This document shows positions 7,915 through 17,974 of a DNA stretch of 18,470 bases, in pieces. The position numbers and the translations under genes are program-made. Source of the DNA: Funneliformis mosseae. Lineage: Eukaryota; Glomeromycota; Glomeromycetes; Glomerales; Glomeraceae. The notes beneath the pieces were generated by a model. It did no database searches. It worked only from the letters and a program-made list of their open reading frames with translations, and was not told where the DNA came from. Each line of letters opens with the position of its first letter. Within the stretch, counting starts at the first letter, position 1. Location of the stretch: NCBI GenBank assembly GCA_910592005.1, contig CAJVPP010001686.1, positions 1 through 18,470 on the forward strand, written 5' to 3'.

Positions 7915-10583
7915 ATGTCTAAGTCATTACCTATAATAACGATTAATAATAATAATGTTGATACCACTAGTACACAATCAAAGCCACCTTCAAAGGCTCG
8001 TCATATTGCAAAATACCCTGGTAAAAAGAAGAGATCTGAACGAAAAATAACGGCCAGACTACCCAGATTACCAAGACAACTTAATAGTGGTGGATCTAGT
8101 GCAGATGAATACGGTAAGACTTGGACTCTTTCTTTTTTGACCTTTGTTTGCTCCTGAATTCACGCTAAAAAGTAAATTTCTATGTTTGTCACTGCTTGTA
8201 ATAAATTTTTATGTACGTTTAACCTCGCACAGAAAAACGCGACTTATGATGTGATTTATTTTTAATTTATTCAGATATTACACTACATAATGATATGATG
8301 AATCAAAATCAAAACATACCGATATATCTTTCGCCAGCGGAGTCTTCTTCATCTACCCCTTCAACCTTAACATCAAAACCTCGATATTTTCTATTAAATA
8401 ATAATAACGCATCAATGCCGGATCTTTCAACAAAATCATCAACGCAAAGTAGCAAAAATTATGGCAGTATCAATTCTTTTGGACGTTTAAAAAAATTACA
8501 ATCAAGAAAATCAAGGACTAGAAATTTAACGACACAACTAAAAAACGGTAATAATAATAATGACGGATATTTTAGTGAAGACAGTATTTTATTATCACCA
8601 CCCGTATCTGTGGTTAATAAATTTAAGTTTCCCTCTTCAAAAACAATATCAACAAGAACATTATCATCATCTGCTAAACCTTCTACCAAAAGTGTTGTTA
8701 CTAATGCGTCAACCCCAATGATATTTCGTAGAAGGCGTAAACTCAATAATTCATTAAAAAAGAAGAAACAAAAATCTTTTAATATAAAATCACCTTCATT
8801 TTTAGCATTTTATCTACAATCGTCATCAAATAATAAATCAAATTTACAATCATTTCCTTATGAACAAATGACTAGTATAATACCAAAATCTCCTTCTTTA
8901 TCTTCTAATGCTTTCGATGATAGACTTTCTATACAAATGAATTTGGAAAGTGTTCAAAAATTTATTGATTTACCATTAATTTTTGTTTTTGAAAATTTAA
9001 CGATAAAGAATGATATTAATGATTTTTTACTTTTAAAAATCGAAAACTTTATTCTATACTATCATATCATTGATGATAATAACGATAAAGAAGATCAAAC
9101 TTGGTGTATAGAACGTTTCGGATGTGGTAGCAATGATGAAGGTTTTAATGATATTGAAGGAGAAAAAGAAATTTTTGATGGAGAAAGAGTAGTGAATAAA
9201 AATAAAAAAGATTTAAAATTATTTAAAGATGATGTGTTTGATAGGTTTAAAGGTGTTGAATATAAAGAACTTTGTTCTGTTGATGAAATATTGTTTGAAG
9301 ACGATATACATCTGTTAACAAGGAATGAATCTGGTTAGTAGGGTGTATTTTCGTTTCTGAGATAATAATTTTTTTTTTTTTTTTTTTTTGTCCATGATTT
9401 TAACGATATATATATATATATATTGTTATGATCATATAGACGCAAATCTGAATATATTTGAGATTCAAGCGAAACAAGAAACTTTAATTCTCGGAACTTA
9501 TTCCTTGGATGAAAAAAGAAGGTTTTTAAATTCTATACGTTTCTTCACTGATACAAAGAAATATTCCGGTAATTTTTTTTTCTTATTAAACCAAAGGAAA
9601 CTCCTTATTATTTTCTTAATTCTGACGAATTTGATATTGTTTCAATTTTACGTACGTTGATCATGTTAGAGATGTTGAAATATTATTCGAGAGAACAATT
9701 ACCTATAATTACGGTGCAATCATCAGATTCTGAATCGGATGAAGATGAAGAAGTTGATAGTGATGATGAAGAAATTGATACCATGGATAATGTTGATTTA
9801 ATTGAAGAATTAGTAACTCGTTGTAATCAATATGAAGTCAAGATTATCACTTTACGCGTAAGTTTAATTTTTTATTTTAAATTTGAACCAAAAAAAAAGT
9901 AAAGAGTACGTATTCATCATTCGATAATTCAATAGGATACAATTGTACACAAATCAAGGGAACTTGTTTCAAGCATACGTAAATTTCGAGAGTTGGACAG
10001 ACTTGCAAAGGTGAGGTTGAAACAAGGATGATATTCGAAACAATTTTTTTTTTTTTAAAAAAAAAATCGATAAATTATTTCTTAATTAGGAATTGGATGA
10101 AAGCATTTCGGTGACTAAATCCAGATCAACAAAAGAAATGGAAGAAACTATTAATGTGGCAGATCAAACTACTCAAGGAATAGCGGATAGATTAAATTTA
10201 ATTCGAACAAGGATTCGTGATAAAAGTGAAAGGTTAAAGCAACATCAACAACTTGTACGTAATTTTATAAATTGGTCGTTCCATTTTTTTACATCCTTCA
10301 TTTATACATTTTCTCGCTTGCGCATGTTTTATTGAATCTTTATAATTTCTTTTTTAGTTGACAACTTTGAAAATTCAAGTTGAATTAGAAAAAAGATCTT
10401 CTAATATTCCTGCTATATTTAGAATGGTGTTAGGAGGTATGATTATATTATAATCAAAAAGATTGAGGAATTTTCTCGAATTATTTTCATATAACTGATT
10501 CTTCCATTTTCTACGTAGTTTTTACCTTGATTATGATAAGTGTTTCAGCACTTGCGGTTAAAAGGTGGGTTATTAATATTTAG
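7915..10583 (+). CDS. Tail-anchored PH-like coiled-coil protein, 652 aa, eight exons
   Basis: Exons inferred from frame and splice sites: 7915-8113, 8275-9333, 9440-9568, 9670-9857, 9936-10010, 10090-10254, 10358-10436, 10519-10583. All seven introns (78-161 nt) are GT-AG and keep one frame. Residues 1-295 are low-complexity, rich in Ser, Thr, Asn, Lys and Arg, with a basic cluster RRRRKLNNSLKKKKQK at about 218-233 that could be a nuclear-localisation or lipid-binding patch. Residues about 296-462 look like a divergent PH domain: beta-like DFLLLKIENFILYYHI, then YKELCSVDEILFEDD, and a final helix DEKRRFLNSIRFF in which the usual Trp is Phe. An acidic run (480-500) follows, then heptad-patterned helices (about 505-620). 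The last segment, about 624-645 (VLGVFTLIMISVSALAV), is a single membrane helix followed by KRWVINI and stop TAG. This predicts a cytosol-facing tail-anchored protein on an internal membrane. The PH assignment is by pattern only; a SNARE-like or tethering role is speculation. Confidence 0.8.
9367..9423. repeat. T homopolymer and (TA)n run inside an intron of the PH-like gene
   Basis: A run of about 20 T (9370-9389) and a (TA)n run (about 9405-9422) sit in the 106-nt second intron (9334-9439), just before its acceptor ATCATATAG. Confidence 0.7.
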
Positions 10584-10640
10584 GCTAGGATTTATCAATT
10601 CAAATTTAAAAGCGGACAATATATGTTATTCTTTTCATTT

Positions 10641-10646
10641 AATAAA
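10641..10646 (+). terminator. Candidate poly(A) signal of the PH-like gene
   Basis: A perfect AATAAA downstream of the TAG stop at 10581-10583. In DNA this AT-rich the motif can occur by chance. Confidence 0.4.
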
Positions 10647-11212
10647 TTTCATTAAACAAACTTTGTAATTAAAAACCCATTAAATCCAATTTATGATCCA
10701 TCATAAAACTTATCATATCTTGATATTCTGTATTTTTTATGTTCGTGATATCTTAAAATACAGAAATACTTCGAAATTTGGGATGCATTTGAATAAAAAT
10801 TCAAGTATAAAAAAAAAAACATAAGCCATGATATTATTTATTAACTCCTAATAAAAAAAAAATTTAATGATACAACTTTCTGAAGGAATCTATTTACGAG
10901 TTGCTTAATATTGCAAAACGCATATGATATGTAATATTTGAGATTCCACATTAATACTATGTTTATTTAATAATCAGAGGATAATTTCTCACATTCATTT
11001 CCGAAGGCCAAATGATACCTTCGTATTGAAAGTTTACGGTTATTAGTAACTTCAAAAAAATGAGCAGGAAAAAAAAATTTTTTTTTCTATATGTACACAT
11101 TCGCCCAAAGGACTTTTTTAAAAAAATTTTCTTGGACATTACGTCTAAGGAATTAAAGATGATTGATGTAACTTTAAGGGTTAACTCGTAAAAAAAATTT
11201 ATAAAAATGATA

Positions 11213-11218
11213 TTTATT
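11213..11218 (-). terminator. Candidate poly(A) signal of the JmjC gene
   Basis: AATAAA on the reverse strand only 8 bases after the TAA stop (11229-11227). It would give a very short 3' UTR, so a further signal to the left may be used instead. Confidence 0.3.
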
Positions 11219-11226
11219 TGAGAAGC

Positions 11227-13758
11227 TTAGTCGTTGCTTTCGTCCCAGGAAGTGCTCCAGGCGTGATAAAGAATATTTGGAAGCTGAAGGATATCCATCC
11301 TCCTCTTATGCCCACTACGTAACTTTCTAAATTGCTGGCTTACAATACAACTTCGTGCAACACCTTCTGGAGAAACAAAGTCAACCGCGGCTTTGACACA
11401 GCTTGTGTAATTGCAAACTTGATGTGCACATCCTGCGGGAATAAAAACGGCATCGCCAGGGTTTTGGTACACTCTGATAATAAATGATGTTAATCACAAA
11501 AAAATATTTTTCAGAAAGATACATAAAAAAGGAAATTTATTGTTAACCTCCATCCTGTAACTCCTTCTTCCGCGGTCAATCGTTCTCTCAATTCTTTGTC
11601 CAAATAAAAAAATTGGTCATGTATAGGATGGCAAATATACAATCCTCGTTCATTAGCAATTTTTCTTAAGAATCTTCTTAATCTTGGAAGTTCGGCTGAA
11701 TGGTACAAATCCCATACTGCTGCTGCTGGTTTATCTCGCTCATTTTCTAGGCGTTTTTCAACTATAGGAGCATATGACATCAAATTAACTGCATCTGTTA
11801 TATCAAGGTGAAGGTTAGTAGTACCTTTACCACCTATATCTTCTTCGGAACCATAAGCATTGTACATCTTTGGACCAAGATCAGGACGATTGATCTCTAA
11901 TGGTAATCTGTGAGCTAAATTCAAGACACCGCCACGAGTCGTATATTCTTTAAATGGCAAACTATTAGAGAAGTCCTTATAGTGTTCTGGAAACGTCACT
12001 GCGAAGTCATCTTTTGGTGGCCAGTCCTTTTTAACACAAATAGGTAAATATATAGTCACTAATCTAAAAATTTTGTTTTAAAACAAATTCAAATCATACA
12101 TTAAATATACCTTTAATTTTAAGCAGGGATGTTTTCCATGATCATTTATAAATCGTTCGTTAAAATCCTCAAAACCTTTAAAGAATGTGTTGACATTCAT
12201 TTTATATTCGACATTCTCTTTGACATCAATTACTCTACAAACAGTTTCCCCGTAATGCTCAATAAAGTATTCTGGTTTCCAAATATCCTCGTTTAATCTA
12301 TCTACGCCTTTGATCACGAAAGGGTATCCTTTCCTCCAGAGGTCTCTAAAAATTTCTTCGGTCATTTCATTAGCTTCATATTCAGTCTTTTTATGCTCAT
12401 TATGTATTCGCGTGGAAATATTATTATCATATCCAGTCTTTTTTTGCTCATCATTTTCTTGGGCGGAAATATTGTTATCTGCGGCAGAAACCTGTGCATG
12501 GACTGTTCGGAATCTTCGCGAAGTCTTCTGGCGGCGTTGAGAAGCGGCTCTTGAGCTTTCAACGACAGATACATCGTCGGACAATTCACCGTCATCTAAA
12601 TCTATACTATCCTCATCGTCGAGAATCATCTGATTACATTGATCAATGAGACGAAGAATTTCTTCTTTTGGATAATGATACATTGGTACCAGCTGTTCTT
12701 TATAATGCGGCCTCTTATGAGAACATTTTCCGATTTCATTAGAAAATTCATTGACATCGCTCCATTCCTCATGACAGGAAAGGCAATATTCCCTTCCACA
12801 AACACAGCACATCCAATATCCGCTAAATATTGTTGTTTGACAACCGTCGCATAATTGACAGATTTTGCGATGTGGTACTTTGCGGTATTTTGCCACCTTA
12901 AAATGTGGAATTTCTTTTTGAAGGTATTTAATGAATGTTGGTGCGATCAAATCTATATGAAAAAAAAGTTACATGTTGAATACTTTTTTTGCAAGATATT
13001 TATGCAAATGATAATAGATTTTCGATGTTTACTTGCCAAGAATGCGAACGTTCTTAACTTCGTCATCGTTTACTTCAGTCTCATAGGTTGAGGACGGGTC
13101 GGGGTCTGTCATCGAAATAAAGTCGGGGCCGTATATTAACATATTATCTTCTTCCAGCTCGAACACTCGTATACCGTTGAATCTGCATAAATCAGTTTGT
13201 TTGGCTAAACCTAATTGATTATAAGAATACAATTTAAATTTAAATGAAATAATTGATATTAGATAACTAACATGATTTCTTGATTTCTATATTATACTTA
13301 CATGCAGTACATCTTTCAAAACTTTTGTATCTTACTGAGAAACAACGTCCTTGTTGAACGTGCTTCTTACCATGCACCGGACGTACCGTAATTAAATCGG
13401 CTTTCATGACCGTTGATAATTTCATCTGTCGATGTTCAATTTCATTACCGTCAACTTTAAGGTTCAGATCGCGCATAGAATCCGTGAACTCTGAAACCTT
13501 CATTTTTTTTGGTTGCTTGACGGATACGTTAGAAGATTTTCTCTTATCACCAGTTGTTGTAGGCTCTTCGTTTCTTGTGGTTTTCTTTGGCTTTACCCTT
13601 TTTTTTCGCCTTCTAGTAATAGACTGAGTAGGAGTGTAAAACTTTGTTGCCTTCCTTGTTCGACGCGGCCTCTTTGAAATTTCAAAAGTATCAGATACAG
13701 TTATATCAGGTTGAGTTGTGTTAATGGGGTCGATTCCTTGATCACCTTGGTCAGACAT
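11227..13758 (-). CDS. KDM3/JHDM2-type JmjC histone lysine demethylase, 732 aa, five exons
   Basis: Exons on the reverse strand: 13758-13302, 13210-13037, 12952-12111, 12026-11548, 11473-11227 (stop TAA). Introns are 91, 84, 84 and 74 nt. MSDQ at 13758 is preferred over an upstream in-frame ATG because a T-rich tract ending in CTCAG stands just before it. Residues 1-150 are basic and disordered (KRPRRTRK, RRRKKRVKPKK), probably nuclear and DNA-binding. A CTAC...LC cysteine cluster (150-161) crosses the first junction. Residues 242-290 form the cysteine-rich zinc finger typical of KDM3 (CQLCDGC, YWMCCVCGREYCLSCHEEW). An acidic stretch (about 321-338) and a linker repeat follow. The catalytic part holds KLKDWPP, LNLAHRLP, RPDLGPKMYNAYG, TTNLHLDITDAVN and GDAVFIPAGCAHQV. 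Predicted Fe(II) ligands are H564, D566 and H668; K678 may contact 2-oxoglutarate. In animals this family removes mono- and dimethyl groups from H3K9, so the role here is inferred to be opening chromatin. Confidence 0.92.
12378..12479 (-). repeat. Two in-frame 51-bp tandem copies in the JmjC linker
   Basis: Copy one (12479-12429) and copy two (12428-12378) agree at 41 of 51 bases by direct comparison. They encode DNNISAQENDEQKKTGY and DNNISTRIHNEHKKTEY. The repeat lies in the hydrophilic linker between the zinc finger and the JmjC part, where length changes are tolerated. Confidence 0.85.
12953..13036 (-). other. Probable GC-AG intron in the JmjC gene
   Basis: The exon before it ends ...CGC ATT CTT G and the intron begins GCAAGTAAAC, the classic form of a GC donor. 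It ends TCATATAG at 12953. Joining here gives RILDLIAPTFIKYL in frame. The nearby GT (13032-13031) would shift the frame into a stop after a few codons. All other introns of both genes are GT-AG. Confidence 0.7.
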
Positions 13759-14570
13759 GTTGACTGAGAAAAAAAGCATTTTAATAAAATAGGTAAGGTA
13801 AAATTATACATATATGCGAGTTTATTAAAATTTCAAGACAAATTATAAACATTTATAGCGTTAAATCATATTTAATTCGTTTGAAGGCAGAAGATAAACG
13901 AAAATTACGATTTGACACGTTATTTTTTTTTTAAAATTAACCTTTTAAAAATGTAATTTCAAAGTTTTCGCGATAATAGAAAGTTTCCCTCTTCACCTTT
14001 CTTTTACCAAAAGAACTAGATGTCGTAAATTTCTTATAAATATTTGAAAAGTAAGATAAATTTATAATTTGAAGAGAAGCTTGTGATTGAATTTGTGAAA
14101 AGCGTATGGAAGTGGGAGAAAGAGTATCTTTGAAAATGTCTGGATCCGTTGTTAACTAAATTTAGAAACTTTCACGATCACGTTATACAATTTATCCAAC
14201 CAAAACTTTTTCCCAAAAACATTTCAACGGATTTGAACTTTTTTTTTTTTATCATTTGCCACGTATAAGAAGAAGCCATCGAAGTTTACATTTATGTATA
14301 AAGACTGTTCTCCATCAATATCGCTATGGCTGTGTAGGGTTTGGAAACTGTAGTTTGATCAAAAATTTGATGACAACGGATGAAAATACCCGGGTACATA
14401 TTGATTTATTTATAAAATAAACTTTACGGGTATTTTTGATACTAAGCATAAGGAATAATTATGTTTGATCTATTGACGAAGCCCAAAAAGTATGATATCA
14501 TAAAACTGAAGCTGCAGTTTATTATTATCAACAGAACTCATGTTAGACGCCTCTCTGTCAGAAATGAAGA
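13759..14570 (-). promoter_or_regulatory. Upstream region of the JmjC gene
   Basis: No gene on either strand. On the reverse strand a pyrimidine tract ending in TTTTTTTCTCAG stops at 13764, five bases before the ATG, which looks like the 3' end of a leader intron; its donor was not found. Composition stays host-like to about 14570 and then drops into the AT-rich repeat desert. A small inverted repeat is listed separately. Confidence 0.4.
14383..14437. repeat. Small inverted repeat
   Basis: AAAATACCCG (14383-14392) and CGGGTATTTTT (14427-14437) can form a 10-bp stem with a loop of about 34 bases. It stands out against the AT-rich surroundings; it could be a short degraded MITE or chance. Confidence 0.4.
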
Positions 14571-15135
14571 AAGTATTGCTATAAAACATTAATATTATTT
14601 ACCATTTTTGAATTTTAAAAAATAAAAAATGTCTTAAGATCAGAAGTCATTGTAAAGAACATGTTATAATTACAAAGTAAATTATCCTACTTTACATCTA
14701 ATAGAAGTGCTTTAAAAGTGAGAATAACTAAAAAAAATTATAAAGGCATTGGTATGTCCAAGTAAAATTAAAGATTATTACATATTATAAAAATAATGAA
14801 TTTAATATTTGCGAAACATTGTAAAAAATTTAATATCTAACCAAAACAGAGATTAAAATATTTTATTTGATTGGATTACTAAGCAATGACAATTAAAATT
14901 TTTGTTAATAACTATAAAGTATTATCATTTTCACAAAATACAAATCTTTTAAAACTTATCTACACCTACAATAAATTACTGAAAATTTGATTGATAGCTT
15001 ATTATATTTAGAAATCAAAAAATATCTTTTTGTTTTCTTTTTGAAAGTAAATGTGATTGCTAATTTTATACATAAAAAGTCAATGTTTTTGTAGATTCTT
15101 TTCAGTTCAAAAAATGTGTGACAAAGAACTAATTA
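14571..15135. other. AT-rich stretch without a recognisable gene
   Basis: Low-complexity AT-rich sequence with no readable frame even when stops are ignored, and no clear repeat. Confidence 0.3.
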
Positions 15136-15260
15136 CAGTCCTCCCTTATAATCACACCACTCGGGACCATCAAATGGTGTGATTGTATGGAGGTATGCTT
15201 ATAACAAGGTTTTTTGCTATAATCACATATATATAAAACTATCGAAATGGTGTGATTATA
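15136..15260. mobile_element. Transposon end with two hairpins
   Basis: After a TA (15134-15135) the sequence starts CAGTCCTCCC, a CAGT start as in pogo/Fot1-type ends. CCTCCCTTATAATCACACCA (15140-15159) pairs with TGGTGTGATTGTATGGAGG (15175-15193). A second, weaker pair is TATAATCACA (15218-15227) with TGTGATTATA (15251-15260). The same TGTGATTATA word thus recurs four times in alternating orientation, as in subterminal transposase-binding repeats. No matching opposite end was found in the window. Confidence 0.5.
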
Positions 15261-15664
15261 AATTTTTTTAGTTATATGTTATCTTAAAAAAAAAATTAAA
15301 AAAATTTAAATTTATTCAATTTATGAGGAAACATGATATAAAAATTTACATAATAAATATAATTACAATTAGATTATAATGTGCAGATTTTATTTTCTTT
15401 GTGATGAATATTAATTGGAATTGTTAAGTAAAATTGAAAAATTTTTACTATAAATAAATGTGTTTACTATGAATAAAATAAATAATATTATTTATTAGTA
15501 AAAGTTCATCCATAAATACCAAATTTTTCAAAATCATTTTAAAAATATATTAAGGTATAAATAAATGGTAAGGTAATTGAAAATATTTATACAGAAAGGT
15601 ATAAGAGTTTTGTTAGTAAATGAACCTATGTCTAATCAATAATAATTTGGTAAAAAAAACTTAC

Positions 15665-16140
15665 ATTATAATCATCATCAAGTGAAATTTTCTGGAATTT
15701 TTCAGGATTTTTGATATTATTTATAATGTCTGAATGTGATTCATATAAAATTATAAATGTTTCTTCTAGTTGATCTTTATAATAATAACAAATTCATTTA
15801 ATTTTTTAATTAATAAAGATTTAATAAATGCATATATAAATTAATACTTATTAATCTAAGATTCTCTTCTAATTAAACAAAAACTTGTTCATTTTGAGAA
15901 AACCTTTTATCATATGCATAATTAACTTGATTTATTTTATCTTGAATTTTTATTAAATATAAATTAGCTAGTTATGAAAATATAAAACTGATCAAGCTTT
16001 TAATTTTACTTTAAGTATTCTTTTAAAGTTATTTTTTTCTTTTTACGTTAATTAATCTTTTAATATATTTTTAATATTTTAGATTCACTTTTTTGTCATT
16101 ATTAATTTTTAATTTCCTATTTTTCTTTTTTGCATTCAAT
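15665..16140 (-). pseudogene. Decayed coding relic with a preserved splice donor
   Basis: On the reverse strand 15778-15665 is open for 38 codons (DQLEETFIILYESHSDII, then PEKFQKISLDDDYN) and ends exactly at a strong donor, GTAAGTTTTTTT. Further upstream (16140-15860), after a frameshift, the strand reads KSESKILKIYQKINQRKKKK and TLKEYLKQNQKLDQFYIF, with TAA at several plausible glutamines. The family is not recognised; a transposon gene is likely from context, possibly belonging to the element that ends at 15136. Confidence 0.4.
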
Positions 16141-16947
16141 AAAGCTTAAATAATTTTTTTAGAAAAATAAAACTTTATCTATAATAGCATGATTATATAT
16201 CTTCTATAAATGTGAAATTATCAAATTAAATTCTTTTGAACTTATTTATTATATCGTATACATGTTTTTTTAAAAGAGATACTATATTATTATCAAACTG
16301 AATCATCTTAAACTTTGAAAATTATTTAAAGATAACTGATATATAAGGTTACTAGACAAAACCTAAAGGTTTATAAGTCATCTAAATAGAAAAAGATAAA
16401 ATTTAGTGAAATTATATTAAACTTTATTAAAAAATCTACAAAATTCTAGAAAAGGTAAAACTATATCAAAGCTTATAAAAATGTGAAACTATATCAAAAC
16501 ATTAGTAAAGATTTAGTAAAACTATAGTTTAGACATTTTGTTAAATCTAAAATGAGTTTAGATAAGCAATCTTACTGATATGTAATCACTAGTATTTACA
16601 AAAAATAATAAAAATTAGTTATTCAATTACAATCATATTATTCTAGATATTTTTTACCATTTAAAATTGTTTCTAAATAAACTTAGTTCTATATATAAGC
16701 ATTTATAATAAAAAGGAAGGAAATTATTAAAAAAATTTTTTAAGTTAATATTAAATATAATTTTATTATCTGAAGTTTTATTAAAAGACATATATAATTA
16801 AACATGCTTTTATATATGCAGTTGCATATACTATCTTATTCTATTTTTCTTATTATTGCATTTTGAACTTCTATTCAATTTATTCAATTATTTTATTATT
16901 AAATATTGGTAACATTTTTAATTATACATAATATATGAGAAAGTTTC
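16141..16947. other. AT-rich stretch without a recognisable gene
   Basis: Nothing supported. Short repeated words such as AAACTATATCAAA and TTTAGTGAAA or TTTAGTAAAA occur around 16400-16530, but they form no regular array. Confidence 0.3.
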
Positions 16948-16949
16948 TA

Positions 16950-17078
16950 GGAAAATCAGGTTCTGAGAAAATTTTTACTTAAATTAAGAGCTTAATACAT
17001 TTTAATCTAATAACATCAAAAACTAAAATGCAATAAAAATCTCAATTTTATTAAAAAATTCTCAGAACCTGATTTTCC
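16950..17078. mobile_element. 129-bp MITE with long terminal inverted repeats
   Basis: The left end GGAAAATCAGGTTCTGAGAA (from 16950) is the reverse complement of the right end TTCTCAGAACCTGATTTTCC (to 17078), with pairing extending inwards over A/T runs to about 27 bp. Both ends are flanked by TA (16948-16949 and 17079-17080), as in Tc1/mariner-type MITEs. The arms are almost identical, so it is younger than the eroded relics around it. It encodes nothing. Confidence 0.85.
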
Positions 17079-17324
17079 TAACAATCAACCCATATTATTG
17101 TTATTTTAATTATTTATCATATATTATTATCATCATCAATTATATATTATATATTATTTCTTAAAATATTAAACAGTTTATACCTTTTTTTTTATTTATT
17201 CTGTAATATAATCATTTTACCAATTCTTTTTTTTATTTTATTTGGTCCTTTTATTTTCTATTTATTTTTATTATTAAATAACAAAATTAAATACTTAAAA
17301 GATATTTAACATATCAAAGAGATA

Positions 17325-17400
17325 CAGTCAAACCTTAATATACTAATATAGTTGTTTTAGAAAAAAAGTATCAGTACATCAAATTGTCAATACATTATAA
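17325..17400. mobile_element. pogo/Tigger-type terminal inverted repeat
   Basis: A TA (17323-17324) is followed by CAGTCAAACCTTAATATACT, which fits the CAGT(C)AAACCT(CG/TA)ATATA pattern of pogo-like ends. The decayed transposase at 17530-17974 runs towards it with its C-terminus nearest, the expected arrangement. The other end lies outside the window or is lost. Confidence 0.6.
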
Positions 17401-17529
17401 ATTTATATATATTATATGTAAATTACATTTATTATAAAATTAGTAATATATTATTACAAAATTAGTATATTTAGTATTATATATTTAAAAACAAAATTAT
17501 TAGCATATATATTAAACAACTTGAATAAA

Positions 17530-17974
17530 TTGATCTAAACTAGTTTATTTAGGTTTATTGATGTGTAATCTCAAAACTCAATGCCTTAATTTTGTAATAA
17601 ACTTAATTTATTAAATTAATAGAAATTTCATCTAATGAATATTCAAAAAATAAATCGAGATTTTCCAAATGATTTAGAGCTTTTATTTTTAAAATTACTT
17701 TTAAAAGCCTTTATCTAGATTATTTTTTAGTTTATCATTATTTGATTTAATAATAGAAACAATTTTTATTAGTTAATCTTCTATTATCTTATAAATAGTC
17801 ATTAATATAAAGAAATTCTTCTGCATTTATAGGATTATTAAATGAAAGTTGATCAATTATCAATTCTATCTTATGAAAAAATTTCTGTATGTTACTAATA
17901 ATTAACAATTATTTGCTGATCTACAAAACTTTAAGTTTTTTTGCTAAAATTAATAGCATCACAAATATTTAAAG
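17530..17974 (-). pseudogene. C-terminal part of a pogo/Tigger (DDE_1) transposase, decayed
   Basis: On the reverse strand, reading across stops and frameshifts, the blocks DAINF, FHKIELIIDQLSFNNPINAE, then EFLYINDYLQDNRRLTN, then KALNHLENLDLFFEYS appear. The order (a helix ending in a short acidic-type tail, 'NP.NAEE++.ID..L...E.LTD', then a region before the stop) is that of Tigger/pogo transposase C-termini as I remember them from glomeromycete genomes. The catalytic DDE part would lie to the right but is absent: the sequence changes character at about 17975. Its stops are again largely TAA/TAG. Confidence 0.55.

Larger units (their letters stand above)
10584..11226. other. Convergent intergenic region (3' ends of both genes)
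   Basis: No gene. It holds the two 3' UTRs. A candidate poly(A) signal AATAAA for the forward gene lies at 10641-10646, 58 bases after its stop. A 12-bp inverted repeat (ATTCTGTATTTT at 10725-10736, AAAATACAGAAAT at 10755-10767) could form a hairpin near the transcript end. Confidence 0.55.

Noticed and set aside
8459..8746. Reverse-strand open frame of 95 codons
   Set aside because: It lies wholly within exon 2 of the forward PH-like gene, in Ser/Lys-rich sequence that opens the opposite strand by chance.
9569..9669. Continuing the forward open frame from exon 3 through 9660
   Set aside because: The sequence after 9568 is T-rich, starts with GTAATT and ends with a 3' splice site; splicing joins the acidic exon in frame.
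10641..11226. A third small gene between the convergent genes
   Set aside because: No frame with protein-like composition; the sequence looks like 3' UTR and spacer.
12027..12059. Starting the JmjC exon at the ATG-like position 12059 (TIYLPICVKK)
   Set aside because: The AG before GAC at 12026 restores KLKDWPP, a conserved KDM3 stretch, with no extra residues.
12310..12595. Forward frame (12310-12540) and second reverse frame (12362-12595) within the JmjC gene
   Set aside because: They overlap the exon with strong family similarity in another frame; both are shadows. The same holds for forward frames at 12639-13091 and 13406-13627.
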